IMG/VR virus record: IMGVR_UViG_3300031631_000005
Coordinates: 1-48,638 of that record
Reading direction: 5' to 3' (one strand)
Length of the DNA: 48,638 nt
From: a virus
The notes under the pieces are model-generated. The model saw only the letters and a list, made by a program, of their open reading frames with translations, was not told where the DNA came from and did no database searches. Position 1 is the stretch's first letter; every line of letters starts with the position of its first letter. Both the position numbers and the translations under genes were made by a program. Positions 25,682-33,446 of the stretch are shown one piece after another.

Positions 25682-27010
25682 ATGGAATATATAAAATTAC
25701 CAATAACTAAAATTCTTTCATCCTTAACTTTAAATCAAATAAAGCCCTTTAAAAAGGCTATAATGGAAAAGAAATTTAAGTCTTATCTTAATAATGTATT
25801 TAAAGATAAAGATAGATTATACTTAGATTTTAAAACTAAGAATGTTGTTAATAAACCTCCAATTAAATTAAGTAACTTCTTAGAAAAAACAGGTTACTAT
25901 GTAGTTGACTATAATAAAGGCCTAGCTAAAAATAATAAAAGTGATAAAGCTAATCTAATAAAAATAGGTAAATTACTGAATAAAAATAAAGAATTAAAGT
26001 TATTAAAGGAATTTAATGAAGATAAAAGTAGAACAGCAGGTAAGAAATCAGACTTACTTATAGTTGTATCTAGGCATCCTTATGATATAGCAGGAATGTC
26101 AACAGGTAGGGGCTGGACTTCCTGTATGAATCTTGATAAAAATGAAATGAAACATTATATAACTAGAGATATAGAAAATGGTACATTAGTAGCTTATATT
26201 ATAAATATAAAAGATAAAAATATTAATAAGCCTATATCTAGACTATTAATAAAACCTTATATAAATATAGAAGATGAAAAGGATATATTTTTGTATCCTG
26301 AAAAGAAAGTATATGGTACTAATATTAATGGTTTTAGAACTAGAATAATAAAGTGGTTAAAAACTTTTCAAAAGTTAAAAGGGGTATACAAGTTTAATAA
26401 AAAATTGTATGATGATAATTCAGATCCTTTTATAGCAGCAGCTGATAAAGAAAGTAGTAACTATCTATCAAGAATAGCTTATTATGAAAAGAATCCAAAA
26501 GATAAAGATGCTAAAAAAGATGAAGATAGAGAAGTAAGAAAATTTTACTATAGGAATAACCTTAACGATAAAGATTCTAAGAATGATAAAGATAAGGGTT
26601 TAAGGATGATGTATTATTATGACAACCCTAATGATAAAGATGCTAAGAAAAATGAAGATATAAATATAAGATATGCATATTATGAAAAGAATCCTATTGA
26701 TGGCGATGCTAAGACTGATGAAGACGGAGATATAAGAGAATTATATTATAAAAACAACCCTATTGATGGTGATGCTAAGACTGATAAATCTCCATCTATA
26801 AGAAAACTGTACTATAAAAATCATCCTATTGATAAAGATGCTAAAACTGATAAATTTAAATTTATAAGAAAATTGTATTATAGAAATAATCCAGATGATG
26901 AAGATGCTAAGAAAGATAAAGATTCTGGTATTAGAAGATTATATTATAAAAATAATTTAAATGATAAAGATTATAAAAAAGACAGAGTTTTAGATGATAT
27001 GTTTGATTGA
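25682..27010 (+). CDS. Class A leader protein with STGRGWTSCM domain and eight 22-residue repeats
   Basis: A full-length paralogue of 3258-4460: leader MEYIKLPITKILSSL, then the same N-terminal domain (VVSRHPYDIAGMSTGRGWTS, CMNLD), then eight 22-residue repeats (26461-27005) and the end DDMFD with TGA 27008-27010. Domain identity with the 3258 protein is high, but the repeats differ in number and sequence. The conserved RGWTSCM core suggests a binding or enzymatic domain; the repeats suggest an extended helical surface. Function unknown. It is followed by a terminator at 27036-27068. Confidence 0.75.
   Translation: MEYIKLPITKILSSLTLNQIKPFKKAIMEKKFKSYLNNVFKDKDRLYLDFKTKNVVNKPPIKLSNFLEKTGYYVVDYNKGLAKNNKSDKANLIKIGKLLNKNKELKLLKEFNEDKSRTAGKKSDLLIVVSRHPYDIAGMSTGRGWTSCMNLDKNEMKHYITRDIENGTLVAYIINIKDKNINKPISRLLIKPYINIEDEKDIFLYPEKKVYGTNINGFRTRIIKWLKTFQKLKGVYKFNKKLYDDNSDPFIAAADKESSNYLSRIAYYEKNPKDKDAKKDEDREVRKFYYRNNLNDKDSKNDKDKGLRMMYYYDNPNDKDAKKNEDINIRYAYYEKNPIDGDAKTDEDGDIRELYYKNNPIDGDAKTDKSPSIRKLYYKNHPIDKDAKTDKFKFIRKLYYRNNPDDEDAKKDKDSGIRRLYYKNNLNDKDYKKDRVLDDMFD
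26461..27005 (+). repeat. Eight tandem 66-bp coding repeats
   Basis: Units of YYxxNPxDxDAKxDxDxxIR repeat eight times, some with IDGDAKTDE variants. Same family as 47-520 and 4045-4455. Confidence 0.85.
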
Positions 27011-27035
27011 TTTATTAAGTATAAAAATATTAATT

Positions 27036-27068
27036 AACCACTGTAATTAAACTTATAGTGGTTTTTTT
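27036..27068 (+). terminator. Intrinsic terminator before the capsid operon
   Basis: AACCACT (27036-27042) pairs with AGTGGTT (27057-27063), with a loop containing a further TAA/TTA pair, followed by seven T (27062-27068). It separates the repeat-protein gene from the capsid module. Confidence 0.75.
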
Positions 27069-27098
27069 ACCTGCAAATACTAGCTAATAACGCTACAA

Positions 27099-27323
27099 TA
27101 CAGGGTTTTACTACTATTATTATAAATAATAGACTCTACTAAAATAACAATAAAGTAGTGAGTCCCCACCAGTTTAATATTGTAAACGTATGATGACTAT
27201 AATATATGTACCTATCTAAACCCAAATCTAAGACAATGAGGAGGTTTCTAAGTATGCTTTAAAGTCGATAGTTAGGCTATAATTGTAGGTTAATTAATTT
27301 TAATAAGGAGGTTTAAAATAAAA
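27099..27323 (+). promoter_or_regulatory. Upstream region of capsid operon: TATAAATA promoter candidate, hairpin and leader peptide
   Basis: The 30-bp repeat copy 2 (27099-27128) ends in TATAAATA at 27121-27128. A hairpin GACTC...GAGTC follows (about 27131-27161). A tiny ORF MRRFLSML lies at 27236-27262. AAGGAGGTTTAAAATAAAAATG then starts the first operon gene. A long 5' leader (about 190 bases) before the most highly expressed virion genes suggests late-promoter-driven, possibly post-transcriptionally regulated expression (inference). Confidence 0.5.
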
Positions 27324-28541
27324 ATGGCTAAGAAAAAAGTATTTCTATTTTCTACCTTAGAAAAGGGTCCTTATCAGTTGTTTAAGTGTACTGAATGTGA
27401 AGAGAAAGTAGTTGCGTCTGTAGATGACGAATTTTGTCCACATTGCTACTCTAGATTGCCTGATACTGGAACTCCTTTAAAAGCAACTGTACAAGCTAGT
27501 TTAGACTCAACTAAACCTAGATTAGTTTGTTCTACTTGTGAAAAATCAATTTATTCCAGCTCAAGTCTTACAAATGCGGAATTAGTAAATCTTATGTATT
27601 GCCCCGCATGTGGTAGCGCTGAACTAGATAGTTGTGATGATCAAGATCAAAATGTTGTTTCTAAGGAAGAAGAAGACAAAGAAGTCGTTGATATTGATGA
27701 AGAAGAAGTAGTTGATGTTGATGAGGATGACAAAGAAGTTGAAGATGACAAAGAAGTTGAAGAGGGAGAAAAGTCTGTAGAGGGTGAGTTGAAAGAAAAA
27801 ATTTCCTCATTAGAAGCTAAATTAGTAGCTAACCCGGAACCGGCTTGGTTTTTCTTTGATAAAGGTGTTCCTTCATTTAAGATAACGGAGTCTAAAGTAC
27901 ATCCAGAAGCCATGTCTGTATTTAGTACTGATCAGTTTGTATCAGCATTTAAAGATACCGCTAGAGCGACTAGTCTTACAGCTGCTATCAAAGACTTTAA
28001 TGGTGAAATCATTGACAAAACACCTATTTTAGATTCTTTAGATCTAGAAAGTTTGGCTTTTGAGAAACTTCAGTCCCATGTAGTTCCTAAATTTCTTGAT
28101 TGCCTAGCATTATCTGTAGAAGGTGCTACAAAAGGTATTTATCCTAATCTTAATAAAGAACTTAAAGCATGTTTCTTTGATGAGCTAGTAGCACGAGGTG
28201 TTCCAAAAGCTAAAGCAAGTGATGCTATTGAAGCTAGTTTTAGTAGTGCGGGTACTGATGTATTTGCAGCATTGATTGCAAAAGCTACAGAACTTATGTA
28301 TAAGTCAACAGAAGCTTATAAAGAAATTAAAGCTACTGTACTTAGCGCTGGTTACATGACTGGGTCTGCTAAAATTACTAATGAATCTGATTTAGAAGAA
28401 CAAGAAGTAAAGACTTTGTTAAAAGCTGGTAATTTTCCAGTTCAAAATGCAGAGCCACTGACTATTCTGTCATCTAAGACAGCATTATCTAAATCAGCAG
28501 TGACTAATTACAGAGATCGTCTTTCTTTTGGAAGAAAATAA
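27324..28541 (+). CDS. Zinc-ribbon acidic protein, first gene of capsid operon
   Basis: Two CxxC/CxxC zinc ribbons: KCTECEEK with FCPHCYSR (about 21-43), and CSTCEKS with YCPACGS (about 72-102). Then comes a very acidic, low-complexity stretch (about 110-155), a short coiled coil, and about 230 residues of Ala-rich helical character (KAKASDAIEASFSSAG). An acidic core region is typical of prohead scaffold proteins; zinc ribbons at the front are not. Likely a head-assembly or internal core protein. Strong ribosome site (AAGGAGGT). It is co-transcribed with the capsid genes. Confidence 0.7.
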   Translation: MAKKKVFLFSTLEKGPYQLFKCTECEEKVVASVDDEFCPHCYSRLPDTGTPLKATVQASLDSTKPRLVCSTCEKSIYSSSSLTNAELVNLMYCPACGSAELDSCDDQDQNVVSKEEEDKEVVDIDEEEVVDVDEDDKEVEDDKEVEEGEKSVEGELKEKISSLEAKLVANPEPAWFFFDKGVPSFKITESKVHPEAMSVFSTDQFVSAFKDTARATSLTAAIKDFNGEIIDKTPILDSLDLESLAFEKLQSHVVPKFLDCLALSVEGATKGIYPNLNKELKACFFDELVARGVPKAKASDAIEASFSSAGTDVFAALIAKATELMYKSTEAYKEIKATVLSAGYMTGSAKITNESDLEEQEVKTLLKAGNFPVQNAEPLTILSSKTALSKSAVTNYRDRLSFGRK

Positions 28542-28579
28542 ACAATTTTTAATGATAAATGAATTATGGAGGTTAAGTT

Positions 28580-29287
28580 ATGCTGCAACTTTTAGGTAAT
28601 ACTAGAATTATTCAGAGTAAAGAGTTTCCTGTAGTAGCAGGGAATACAGTGACCGCTGAGGGTCAAGCTATTATTCAGACTATGGTAAGTGGTGTAGAAC
28701 AATGTGTTATCAGTGCAGGTGCTACTGATTCTGTATTCTTGGGTTTTAGTTATGGTGAAGTTTTTACTCCCCTGACTAAAAGTATCGTAGAGACTGTTAC
28801 AGTACCCGCAGCCGGGGCAGCTACAGTAACTCTTAAACATGCACCACTAACAAACACACAGTGTTGGGCTTACGACAGTACTAATGCAGTTAATCAGACT
28901 ATTGGTAATCCTGTAAATGCTAATGAATATACAATTGTGTCTACATTACTTACTTTTAATGTTCTTAAAGCAGGTGCTGTAATGGATATTACTTATCGTT
29001 ATACACCAACAGCTCTCGAACTTGGATCTTTTGAAGATAACATTAGTGTTACTAGTTATAGTGGTAGTGATTATATTGGAAGTATTGGTGTTATTCAGCA
29101 GGGCGAAGTATTTACAGATCAGTTTGATGCTAGTGTAGATTGGGATTCGTATACATCTGTTAAGGTTATCGCTGGTGGGTTACTTTCAACTAATGCAGGT
29201 ACGGGTACTGAAATTACTGGTGCTGTTATTACTCACTTCCCGACAGTTGACTTGCCTTATGTAGGTATTCGTTTTAACGCTGCTTAA
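28580..29287 (+). CDS. Capsid decoration- or head-fibre-like protein
   Basis: A Gly/Thr/Val-rich all-beta sequence (VVAGNTVTAEGQAIIQTMVS, AAGAATVTLKHAPLT, TGAVITHFPTVDLPYVGIRF) with few charged residues. Genes of this composition and size are often found directly upstream of major capsid genes in contractile phages, and encode decoration proteins. Ribosome site TGGAGGT precedes ATG 28580. Spacing to the capsid gene is 27 bases. Function is inferred from position and composition. Confidence 0.65.
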   Translation: MLQLLGNTRIIQSKEFPVVAGNTVTAEGQAIIQTMVSGVEQCVISAGATDSVFLGFSYGEVFTPLTKSIVETVTVPAAGAATVTLKHAPLTNTQCWAYDSTNAVNQTIGNPVNANEYTIVSTLLTFNVLKAGAVMDITYRYTPTALELGSFEDNISVTSYSGSDYIGSIGVIQQGEVFTDQFDASVDWDSYTSVKVIAGGLLSTNAGTGTEITGAVITHFPTVDLPYVGIRFNAA

Positions 29288-29314
29288 TATATTAATATAA
29301 TTGGAGGATAAGAA

Positions 29315-30376
29315 ATGTTAAACCCTTATAGAAAAGCACTCAAAAGTACTCCGTTTAAACTTCCGGGGCAATCCAATCAGTTCACAGATAACAAAGGTGA
29401 AATTAATGCAAGTTCCACTGCTGATCTTCTAGTGCAGATTGGTAATGCAATGAAAGCACCTCAGACTGTTACTGCTAGTAAAGCTCAGACTAATGTGGGT
29501 GTTCACAAAGAACGCAGGAAAATCCTTGTAGAAGCAATGGGTGATCAGTCCGGTAGATTAAGTGCAGTTCTTGGTGAAGCTCTTGCAGCAGAAATCAATG
29601 AAACCACTAATCGTGAAGGTTTTACTCGTAGGATTATGCAGTATAATGAAATTGGCCAAGGCGAAACTAATGAAGTCGTGTTGAAAGAGAAAGATGTTAT
29701 TGCTTTCCTAGCAACTAGTCCTTCTAGTGTTAATCCTGTAGAGATTCGTCAGAAAAGACAGTATCCACCTGAGTTCCATATCAATGGTTATATTCTTATT
29801 GATACAGGCGAATTGGCTCGTTCCTCGGGAGATTTGCTTGGTGACAAGTACGAAGAGGGTCTTGAGGCTGTTATGGTAAAAGAAGATGTACTGTGGAGAA
29901 CAATGGCTGTTCAGGCCGCTACTGTTAGAAATACTCTTCAGAACTTTGCTACATTTACACCATCTGTATTTGCTAGACTTATTAATCAGGTATCTCGTTG
30001 GGGTATCCCCGCAACATCTTGTCTGTTTGCTAGTGATCTGTGGCAAGACGTTATTAGTAATGGCGATTTTGCTGGTGTTTTTGATCCGGTCACCCAATGG
30101 GAACTTCTCCAGGAAGGATATCTTGGATCTATGTACGGTGTATCCATGTTGACTGATAATTTCCGTCAGCCCAACTTGAAAGTACTAGATGTTGGAGAAA
30201 TTTTTATTACTGGCGCTCCTATTAATCATGGTGTATTCACTCTACGTGGTTCAGTTACAGCAGAACCCATTAACAAGTTTGCAGAAGGCGAAGCTAAGAA
30301 AGGTTGGTTCCTTGACGAGATTTGCTCAATGGTTCTTGGTAATACTAAGAGTGTAAGTCGTGGTCAGAAAATATAG
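29315..30376 (+). CDS. Major capsid protein (HK97-fold, gp23-like role)
   Basis: A 353-residue protein with the features of HK97-type capsid subunits: N-terminal disordered segment (KALKSTPFKLPGQSNQFTD), helical linker, then RRIMQYNEIGQGETN, an E-loop-like region, LARSSGDLLGDKYEEGLEAV and a C-terminal P-domain-like region (GVSMLTDNFRQPN, EIFITGAPINHGVFTLRGSV). Codon choice is visibly richer in G/C than its neighbours, as expected for a highly expressed gene. Ribosome site TTGGAGGATAAGAAATG. Assembles with the portal and core; maturation is by the protease at 21239. Confidence 0.85.
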   Translation: MLNPYRKALKSTPFKLPGQSNQFTDNKGEINASSTADLLVQIGNAMKAPQTVTASKAQTNVGVHKERRKILVEAMGDQSGRLSAVLGEALAAEINETTNREGFTRRIMQYNEIGQGETNEVVLKEKDVIAFLATSPSSVNPVEIRQKRQYPPEFHINGYILIDTGELARSSGDLLGDKYEEGLEAVMVKEDVLWRTMAVQAATVRNTLQNFATFTPSVFARLINQVSRWGIPATSCLFASDLWQDVISNGDFAGVFDPVTQWELLQEGYLGSMYGVSMLTDNFRQPNLKVLDVGEIFITGAPINHGVFTLRGSVTAEPINKFAEGEAKKGWFLDEICSMVLGNTKSVSRGQKI

Positions 30377-30412
30377 ATAGTTGTATAGATAAATTAAAAT
30401 AGGAGAATAAAA

Positions 30413-31048
30413 ATGAGTATCAATAGAACAATTTCAGCAGGGAAAAGCATTTTAAAAGCTTTTGTTCTTGCTAAAAGTGGTCAAACAAAAAAAGCAGGTC
30501 GTATCTTTGCTGAGTTAACTGAAGATATGGCAATCGATCCAATCATGGATGGTATTGCTAAATCAGTTCAGGAGCTCGAAGCTGAGGGTGATGTGGATGA
30601 TCTTAGTATGGGTGACGATGACTACGAAATAAATCAAATGGATGAGGATGAGGATGGTGATGATGATGATGATACCTCTGTTGATCTAGATGATCCTGCT
30701 GTCGAAGCTAAGATTCTTGCTTATTATCGTAAAAAACGTAGAATCGAAGCTATGGATGACGAAGATGATGATGAAGATGACGAAGATGAAGATATGGAAG
30801 AAGAAGATTACGACATGGACGACGAGGATTATGATGATGGTGATACCTCCGTTGATCTAGATGATCCTGCTGTCGAAGCTAAGATTCTTGCTTATTATCG
30901 TAAAAAACGTAGAATCGAAGCTATGGATGATGACGAAGATGATGAAGATATGGAAGAAGAAGATTACGACATGGACGACGAGGATGAGGATGATGATGAA
31001 ATTGAAATTCCCACTAGTGTGGCCAGTGTTTTAAATTTAGAATATTGA
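30413..31048 (+). CDS. Acidic prohead-core protein with internal duplication and leader-like C-terminus
   Basis: A 211-residue, very acidic protein: a helical N-terminus (SINRTISAGKSILKAFVLAK) followed by Asp/Glu-rich blocks. Two near-identical units (VDLDDPAVEAKILAYYRKKR) encode a duplicated segment. The C-terminus EIEIPTSVASVLNLEY is strikingly similar to the class B leader (IKIPASVAKALNINIES) found at the N-termini of five small proteins nearby. Acidic composition and operon position fit a prohead core or scaffold protein. The shared peptide could be a docking signal to shell or portal (inference). Ends with TGA 31046-31048. Confidence 0.75.
   Translation: MSINRTISAGKSILKAFVLAKSGQTKKAGRIFAELTEDMAIDPIMDGIAKSVQELEAEGDVDDLSMGDDDYEINQMDEDEDGDDDDDTSVDLDDPAVEAKILAYYRKKRRIEAMDDEDDDEDDEDEDMEEEDYDMDDEDYDDGDTSVDLDDPAVEAKILAYYRKKRRIEAMDDDEDDEDMEEEDYDMDDEDEDDDEIEIPTSVASVLNLEY
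30671..30930 (+). repeat. Internal duplication in core-protein gene
   Basis: 30671-30759 and 30842-30930 are 89-base copies with one difference, offset 171 bases (57 codons). A second shared block (ATGGAAGAAGAAGATTACGA at 30791 and 30950) continues with offset 159. Confidence 0.9.
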
Positions 31049-31064
31049 TCATTTAAGAAAAGAG

Positions 31065-31140
31065 GGGGGACAGCATTGATAAATGTTGGAAAATACTTTT
31101 ACTATTTTTCTAACCCTCCATTCTTATATTTCCTGTAAAA
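31065..31140 (+). other. Structured 3' untranslated stretch after the core gene
   Basis: GAGGG pairs with CCCTC around two inner hairpins: CATT-gata-AATG, and GAAAATA/TATTTTTC. This lies between the core gene stop and the terminator at 31181. Confidence 0.35.
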
Positions 31141-31153
31141 TGGGGTATATAAG

Positions 31154-31180
31154 ATGAAAATTTGTAAAGTAAATATTATT
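31154..31180 (+). other. Orphan leader-like start overlapping the terminator
   Basis: ATG 31154 encodes MKICKVNII, similar to the MKIVKV/MKIIKV leaders at 8433 and 25109. It continues in frame through the terminator stem into the leader of the next gene, with no matching body. It is probably a leftover leader. Confidence 0.3.
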
Positions 31181-31217
31181 AAAAGGAGGTGCTATTATTT
31201 TATAGTACCCCTTTTTT
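31181..31217 (+). terminator. Intrinsic terminator after the capsid operon
   Basis: AAAAGG-A-GGTGCTAT (31181-31195) pairs with ATAGTACCCCTTTT (31202-31215) around a 6-base loop, with one bulged A and one G-U pair, followed by a T run (31212-31217). It ends the capsid operon. The AGGAGGT inside it is a stem arm, not a ribosome site. Confidence 0.8.
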
Positions 31218-31258
31218 GTATAAACATTGTGACCATAGTAATTAATAAGGATAATAAA

Positions 31259-31642
31259 ATGAAAACTATCAAAATACCTGCAAGTGTAGCTAAAGCTTTA
31301 AATATTAATATTGAAAGCAAAAGTAAACCTAAAGATGTTACAAAAAATGTTTTAAGTGCCTTTAATACATCCTTAAAAAAATCAATAGAAGAAGGAAAGA
31401 AAGGTATTAAAGCTAGAAAAAATGCTGTATTATGGATGACAGATTTATGGGAAAGAAAGGCTGCCCCTATTGCACTAAGGTATGCTGCAATAACTAGAAA
31501 TGCAGAAATTGCCCTTGAAAAAAATAAAAAAGTTAAATTCTTTGTTAGTAAATTACACTCAGGTCAGGGTAATAGTAAGATAGTACATTTAAAAGATGAT
31601 AAAGAATTAAAAGAAGAATACTATGAAGATGGGCCCTCTTAA
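31259..31642 (+). CDS. Class B leader protein, 127 aa
   Basis: The start is ATG 31259 (AAGGATAATAAAATG), not the upstream ATG 31154. It opens MKTIKIPASVAKALNINIES, the class B leader, with a NIES junction suitable for cleavage after Glu. The remaining 107 residues are a basic helical domain (VTKNVLSAFNTSLKKSIEEG, KARKNAVLWMTDLWERKAAP) with a conserved KKVKFFVSKLHSGQGNSKIV segment. Family not recognised. Probably packaged. Confidence 0.7.
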   Translation: MKTIKIPASVAKALNINIESKSKPKDVTKNVLSAFNTSLKKSIEEGKKGIKARKNAVLWMTDLWERKAAPIALRYAAITRNAEIALEKNKKVKFFVSKLHSGQGNSKIVHLKDDKELKEEYYEDGPS

Positions 31643-31726
31643 TAAGGTTAATAAAAGTAGGTAAAGATTTTGATAAATCTACAGGTAAATATACAAAAAT
31701 AAATAGTAAATAGAAGGATAATAATT

Positions 31727-32080
31727 ATGCCTACCTTTGGAGTTAAAACAGATATTACTATGAGTACTAAAACTAGTAGGATAAATTATAATTCTTTCTA
31801 TAAAAGTTTTGAACAGAATAATATAAAGATGGAAAGTCCTGTTACTATTGTTTTTACCGAATCAGAAACATTTGATCTCTCAAATTCTAGTTTTGTAATT
31901 GTAGTGGCAGATGATTATGGTCTAGAAAATGAAGTTCTTAATATTACATTCACTGATAGTGATGCTAATGAGTTTACTCTAGAAAATGTAGGCTTCCTGA
32001 GTCTAAATTTTAGTAACTTAGTATCCATGAGTATATTAAATAGTAGTGATACTAATGTTTCTATAAATATTGTGTACTAA
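31727..32080 (+). CDS. Unknown beta-rich 117-aa protein (paralogue pair A)
   Basis: Starts MPTFGVKTDITMSTKTSRIN after AGAAGGATAATAATTATG. The protein is 117 residues, with a beta-sheet pattern (SSFVIVVADDYGLENEVLNI). It is about 85% identical to the protein at 32386-32742, including the upstream bases, so the pair is a recent tandem duplication. No leader. Perhaps a virion decoration or structural protein; no family is recognised. Confidence 0.7.
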   Translation: MPTFGVKTDITMSTKTSRINYNSFYKSFEQNNIKMESPVTIVFTESETFDLSNSSFVIVVADDYGLENEVLNITFTDSDANEFTLENVGFLSLNFSNLVSMSILNSSDTNVSINIVY

Positions 32081-32112
32081 AATACTATAAATAATAATAA
32101 GGTTAATATATA

Positions 32113-32349
32113 ATGGAATCAATTAAAATACCTGCAAGTGTAGCTAAAGAATTGAATATAAACATTGAATCAATACCTACCGCAAAAAATAAAAATAAAC
32201 CTAAAGTAACTATGATTGTTAATTTAAATATTCCTGGTGCTAATGGGGCTGTAGAATATGACGAGGAATTTAATTTTAGTTTTAAAAAGTCTGATTGGAA
32301 GAAAGCTCAAAAAACAATATTAAAACAATTAGATAAAGTAATTAAATAA
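32113..32349 (+). CDS. Class B leader protein, 78 aa
   Basis: Begins MESIKIPASVAKELNINIES, a class B leader with NIES junction. The remaining 58 residues are basic (KNKNKPKVTMIVNLNIPG, FSFKKSDWKKAQKTILKQLD) and unrecognised. It lies between the two copies of the 117-residue paralogue. Likely a small packaged protein. Confidence 0.7.
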   Translation: MESIKIPASVAKELNINIESIPTAKNKNKPKVTMIVNLNIPGANGAVEYDEEFNFSFKKSDWKKAQKTILKQLDKVIK

Positions 32350-32385
32350 AATCAAGTAATAATAGTAAATAGAAGGATAATAATT

Positions 32386-32742
32386 ATGCCTACTTTTGGT
32401 ATCAGAACAGATATAACTATGAGTACTACAAATAGTAGGATCAATTATAATTCATTCTACAAGAGTTTTGAACAATCTAGTATAAAGATGGATAGTCCTA
32501 TTACTATTGTTTTTACCGAATCAGAAACATTTGATCTCTCAAATTCTAGTTTTGTAATTGTAGTGGCAGATGACTATGGCCTAGAAAATGAAGTTCTTAA
32601 TATTACATTCACTGATAGTGATGCTAATGAGTTTACTCTAGAAAATGTAGGCTTCCTGAGTCTAAATTTTAGTAACATAGTATCTATGAGTATACTTAAT
32701 ACAAGTAGTGATACTAATGTTTCTGTTAATATTGTGTACTAA
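32386..32742 (+). CDS. Unknown beta-rich 118-aa protein (paralogue pair B)
   Basis: Duplicate of 31727-32080 (MPTFGIRTDITMSTTNSRIN, then the same SSFVIVVADDYGLENEVLNI core). The upstream bases (GTAAATAGAAGGATAATAAT) are identical as well. Differences are scattered, several synonymous, and one extra residue lies near the C-terminus. Function unknown. Confidence 0.7.
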   Translation: MPTFGIRTDITMSTTNSRINYNSFYKSFEQSSIKMDSPITIVFTESETFDLSNSSFVIVVADDYGLENEVLNITFTDSDANEFTLENVGFLSLNFSNIVSMSILNTSSDTNVSVNIVY

Positions 32743-32771
32743 AATACTATAAATAATAAAGGAATAATAAA

Positions 32772-33089
32772 ATGGAAACAATTAAAATACCCGCAAGTGT
32801 AGCTTCTGTATTAAAGATTGATATTGAAAGTAAAAAAATGAAAACACCTACTAAAGAAGAATTAGCTAATAATCCTGAACTTAAAGAAAAATGGGAAAAA
32901 GAAAAAATTAAACGTAAAAAAGCTAAAAGATCTATGACAGATTTTGATAATGCTGTAGTAGTTGTTTGGGATGGTAAACCCCAAATTTCAAGTCATATTA
33001 GAGAAGCTGTAAAAAAAGTTTTAAAAAAACGAAATATAGAAGATTTTAAAACAAGTCATTTTACGGCTAATAACTTAGATATGTTTTAG
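32772..33089 (+). CDS. Class B leader protein, 105 aa
   Basis: METIKIPASVASVLKIDIES is the class B leader. The body is strongly basic (KEKWEKEKIKRKKAKRSMTD) with an acidic/hydrophobic strand (NAVVVVWDGKPQIS) and a helix (IREAVKKVLKKRN). The family is unknown. Ribosome site AAAGGAATAATAAAATG. Likely small packaged basic protein. Confidence 0.7.
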   Translation: METIKIPASVASVLKIDIESKKMKTPTKEELANNPELKEKWEKEKIKRKKAKRSMTDFDNAVVVVWDGKPQISSHIREAVKKVLKKRNIEDFKTSHFTANNLDMF

Positions 33090-33167
33090 TAATATAATAA
33101 TATAATTTAAAAACTTTGGTTAATAAAGTAAAAAATCAAAAAAGTTGAAAATAAAGAAAAATGAAAA

Positions 33168-33437
33168 ATGAAATCAATTCAAATCCCAGCAAGTGTGGCA
33201 GAAGCTTTAAATATTAATGTTGAAAGCAAATATTCCACAAAAGATATAAAAGATGAAACTCATATTAAAGTTAAATCACCTAAAGAATTTGAACAAGCTG
33301 TAAAAGATATGGGTTTTGATGATTTAAAAGATTTTCTTAAAGATACAGGAATTGATTTTAAAACTGTTAAAGGTAAATGGTGGTTATTAATTAATAACCA
33401 CCATTTACTCATGAAGGAAAATAAATGTTTAATATAA
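33168..33437 (+). CDS. Class B leader protein, 89 aa, 3' end overlapped by a palindrome
   Basis: MKSIQIPASVAEALNINVES (class B leader, NVES junction) then a short body (KSPKEFEQAVKDMGFDDLKD). A perfect 36-bp palindrome (33373-33408) encodes the last segment (GKWWLLINNHHLL). The original gene may have been longer. No strong ribosome site precedes ATG 33168. Confidence 0.6.
   Translation: MKSIQIPASVAEALNINVESKYSTKDIKDETHIKVKSPKEFEQAVKDMGFDDLKDFLKDTGIDFKTVKGKWWLLINNHHLLMKENKCLI
33373..33408. repeat. Perfect 36-bp palindrome, centre TTAATTAA
   Basis: Arms 33373-33390 and 33391-33408 are exact reverse complements with no spacer. It lies inside a coding frame and gives a similar peptide (KWWLLINNHH) on the opposite strand. 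Candidates are a replication or packaging landmark, a protein-binding site or a fold-back replication scar. Confidence 0.9.
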
Positions 33438-33446
33438 GGAGGTGTT

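Noticed and set aside
29886-30152. Overlapping + frame inside the capsid gene (88 codons)
   Set aside because: It is out of frame with a clear capsid protein, and its translation is Leu-rich nonsense without a ribosome site.
31154-31258. N-terminal extension of the class B leader gene from ATG 31154
   Set aside because: It would read through a terminator stem. The class B leader and a good ribosome site begin at 31259.
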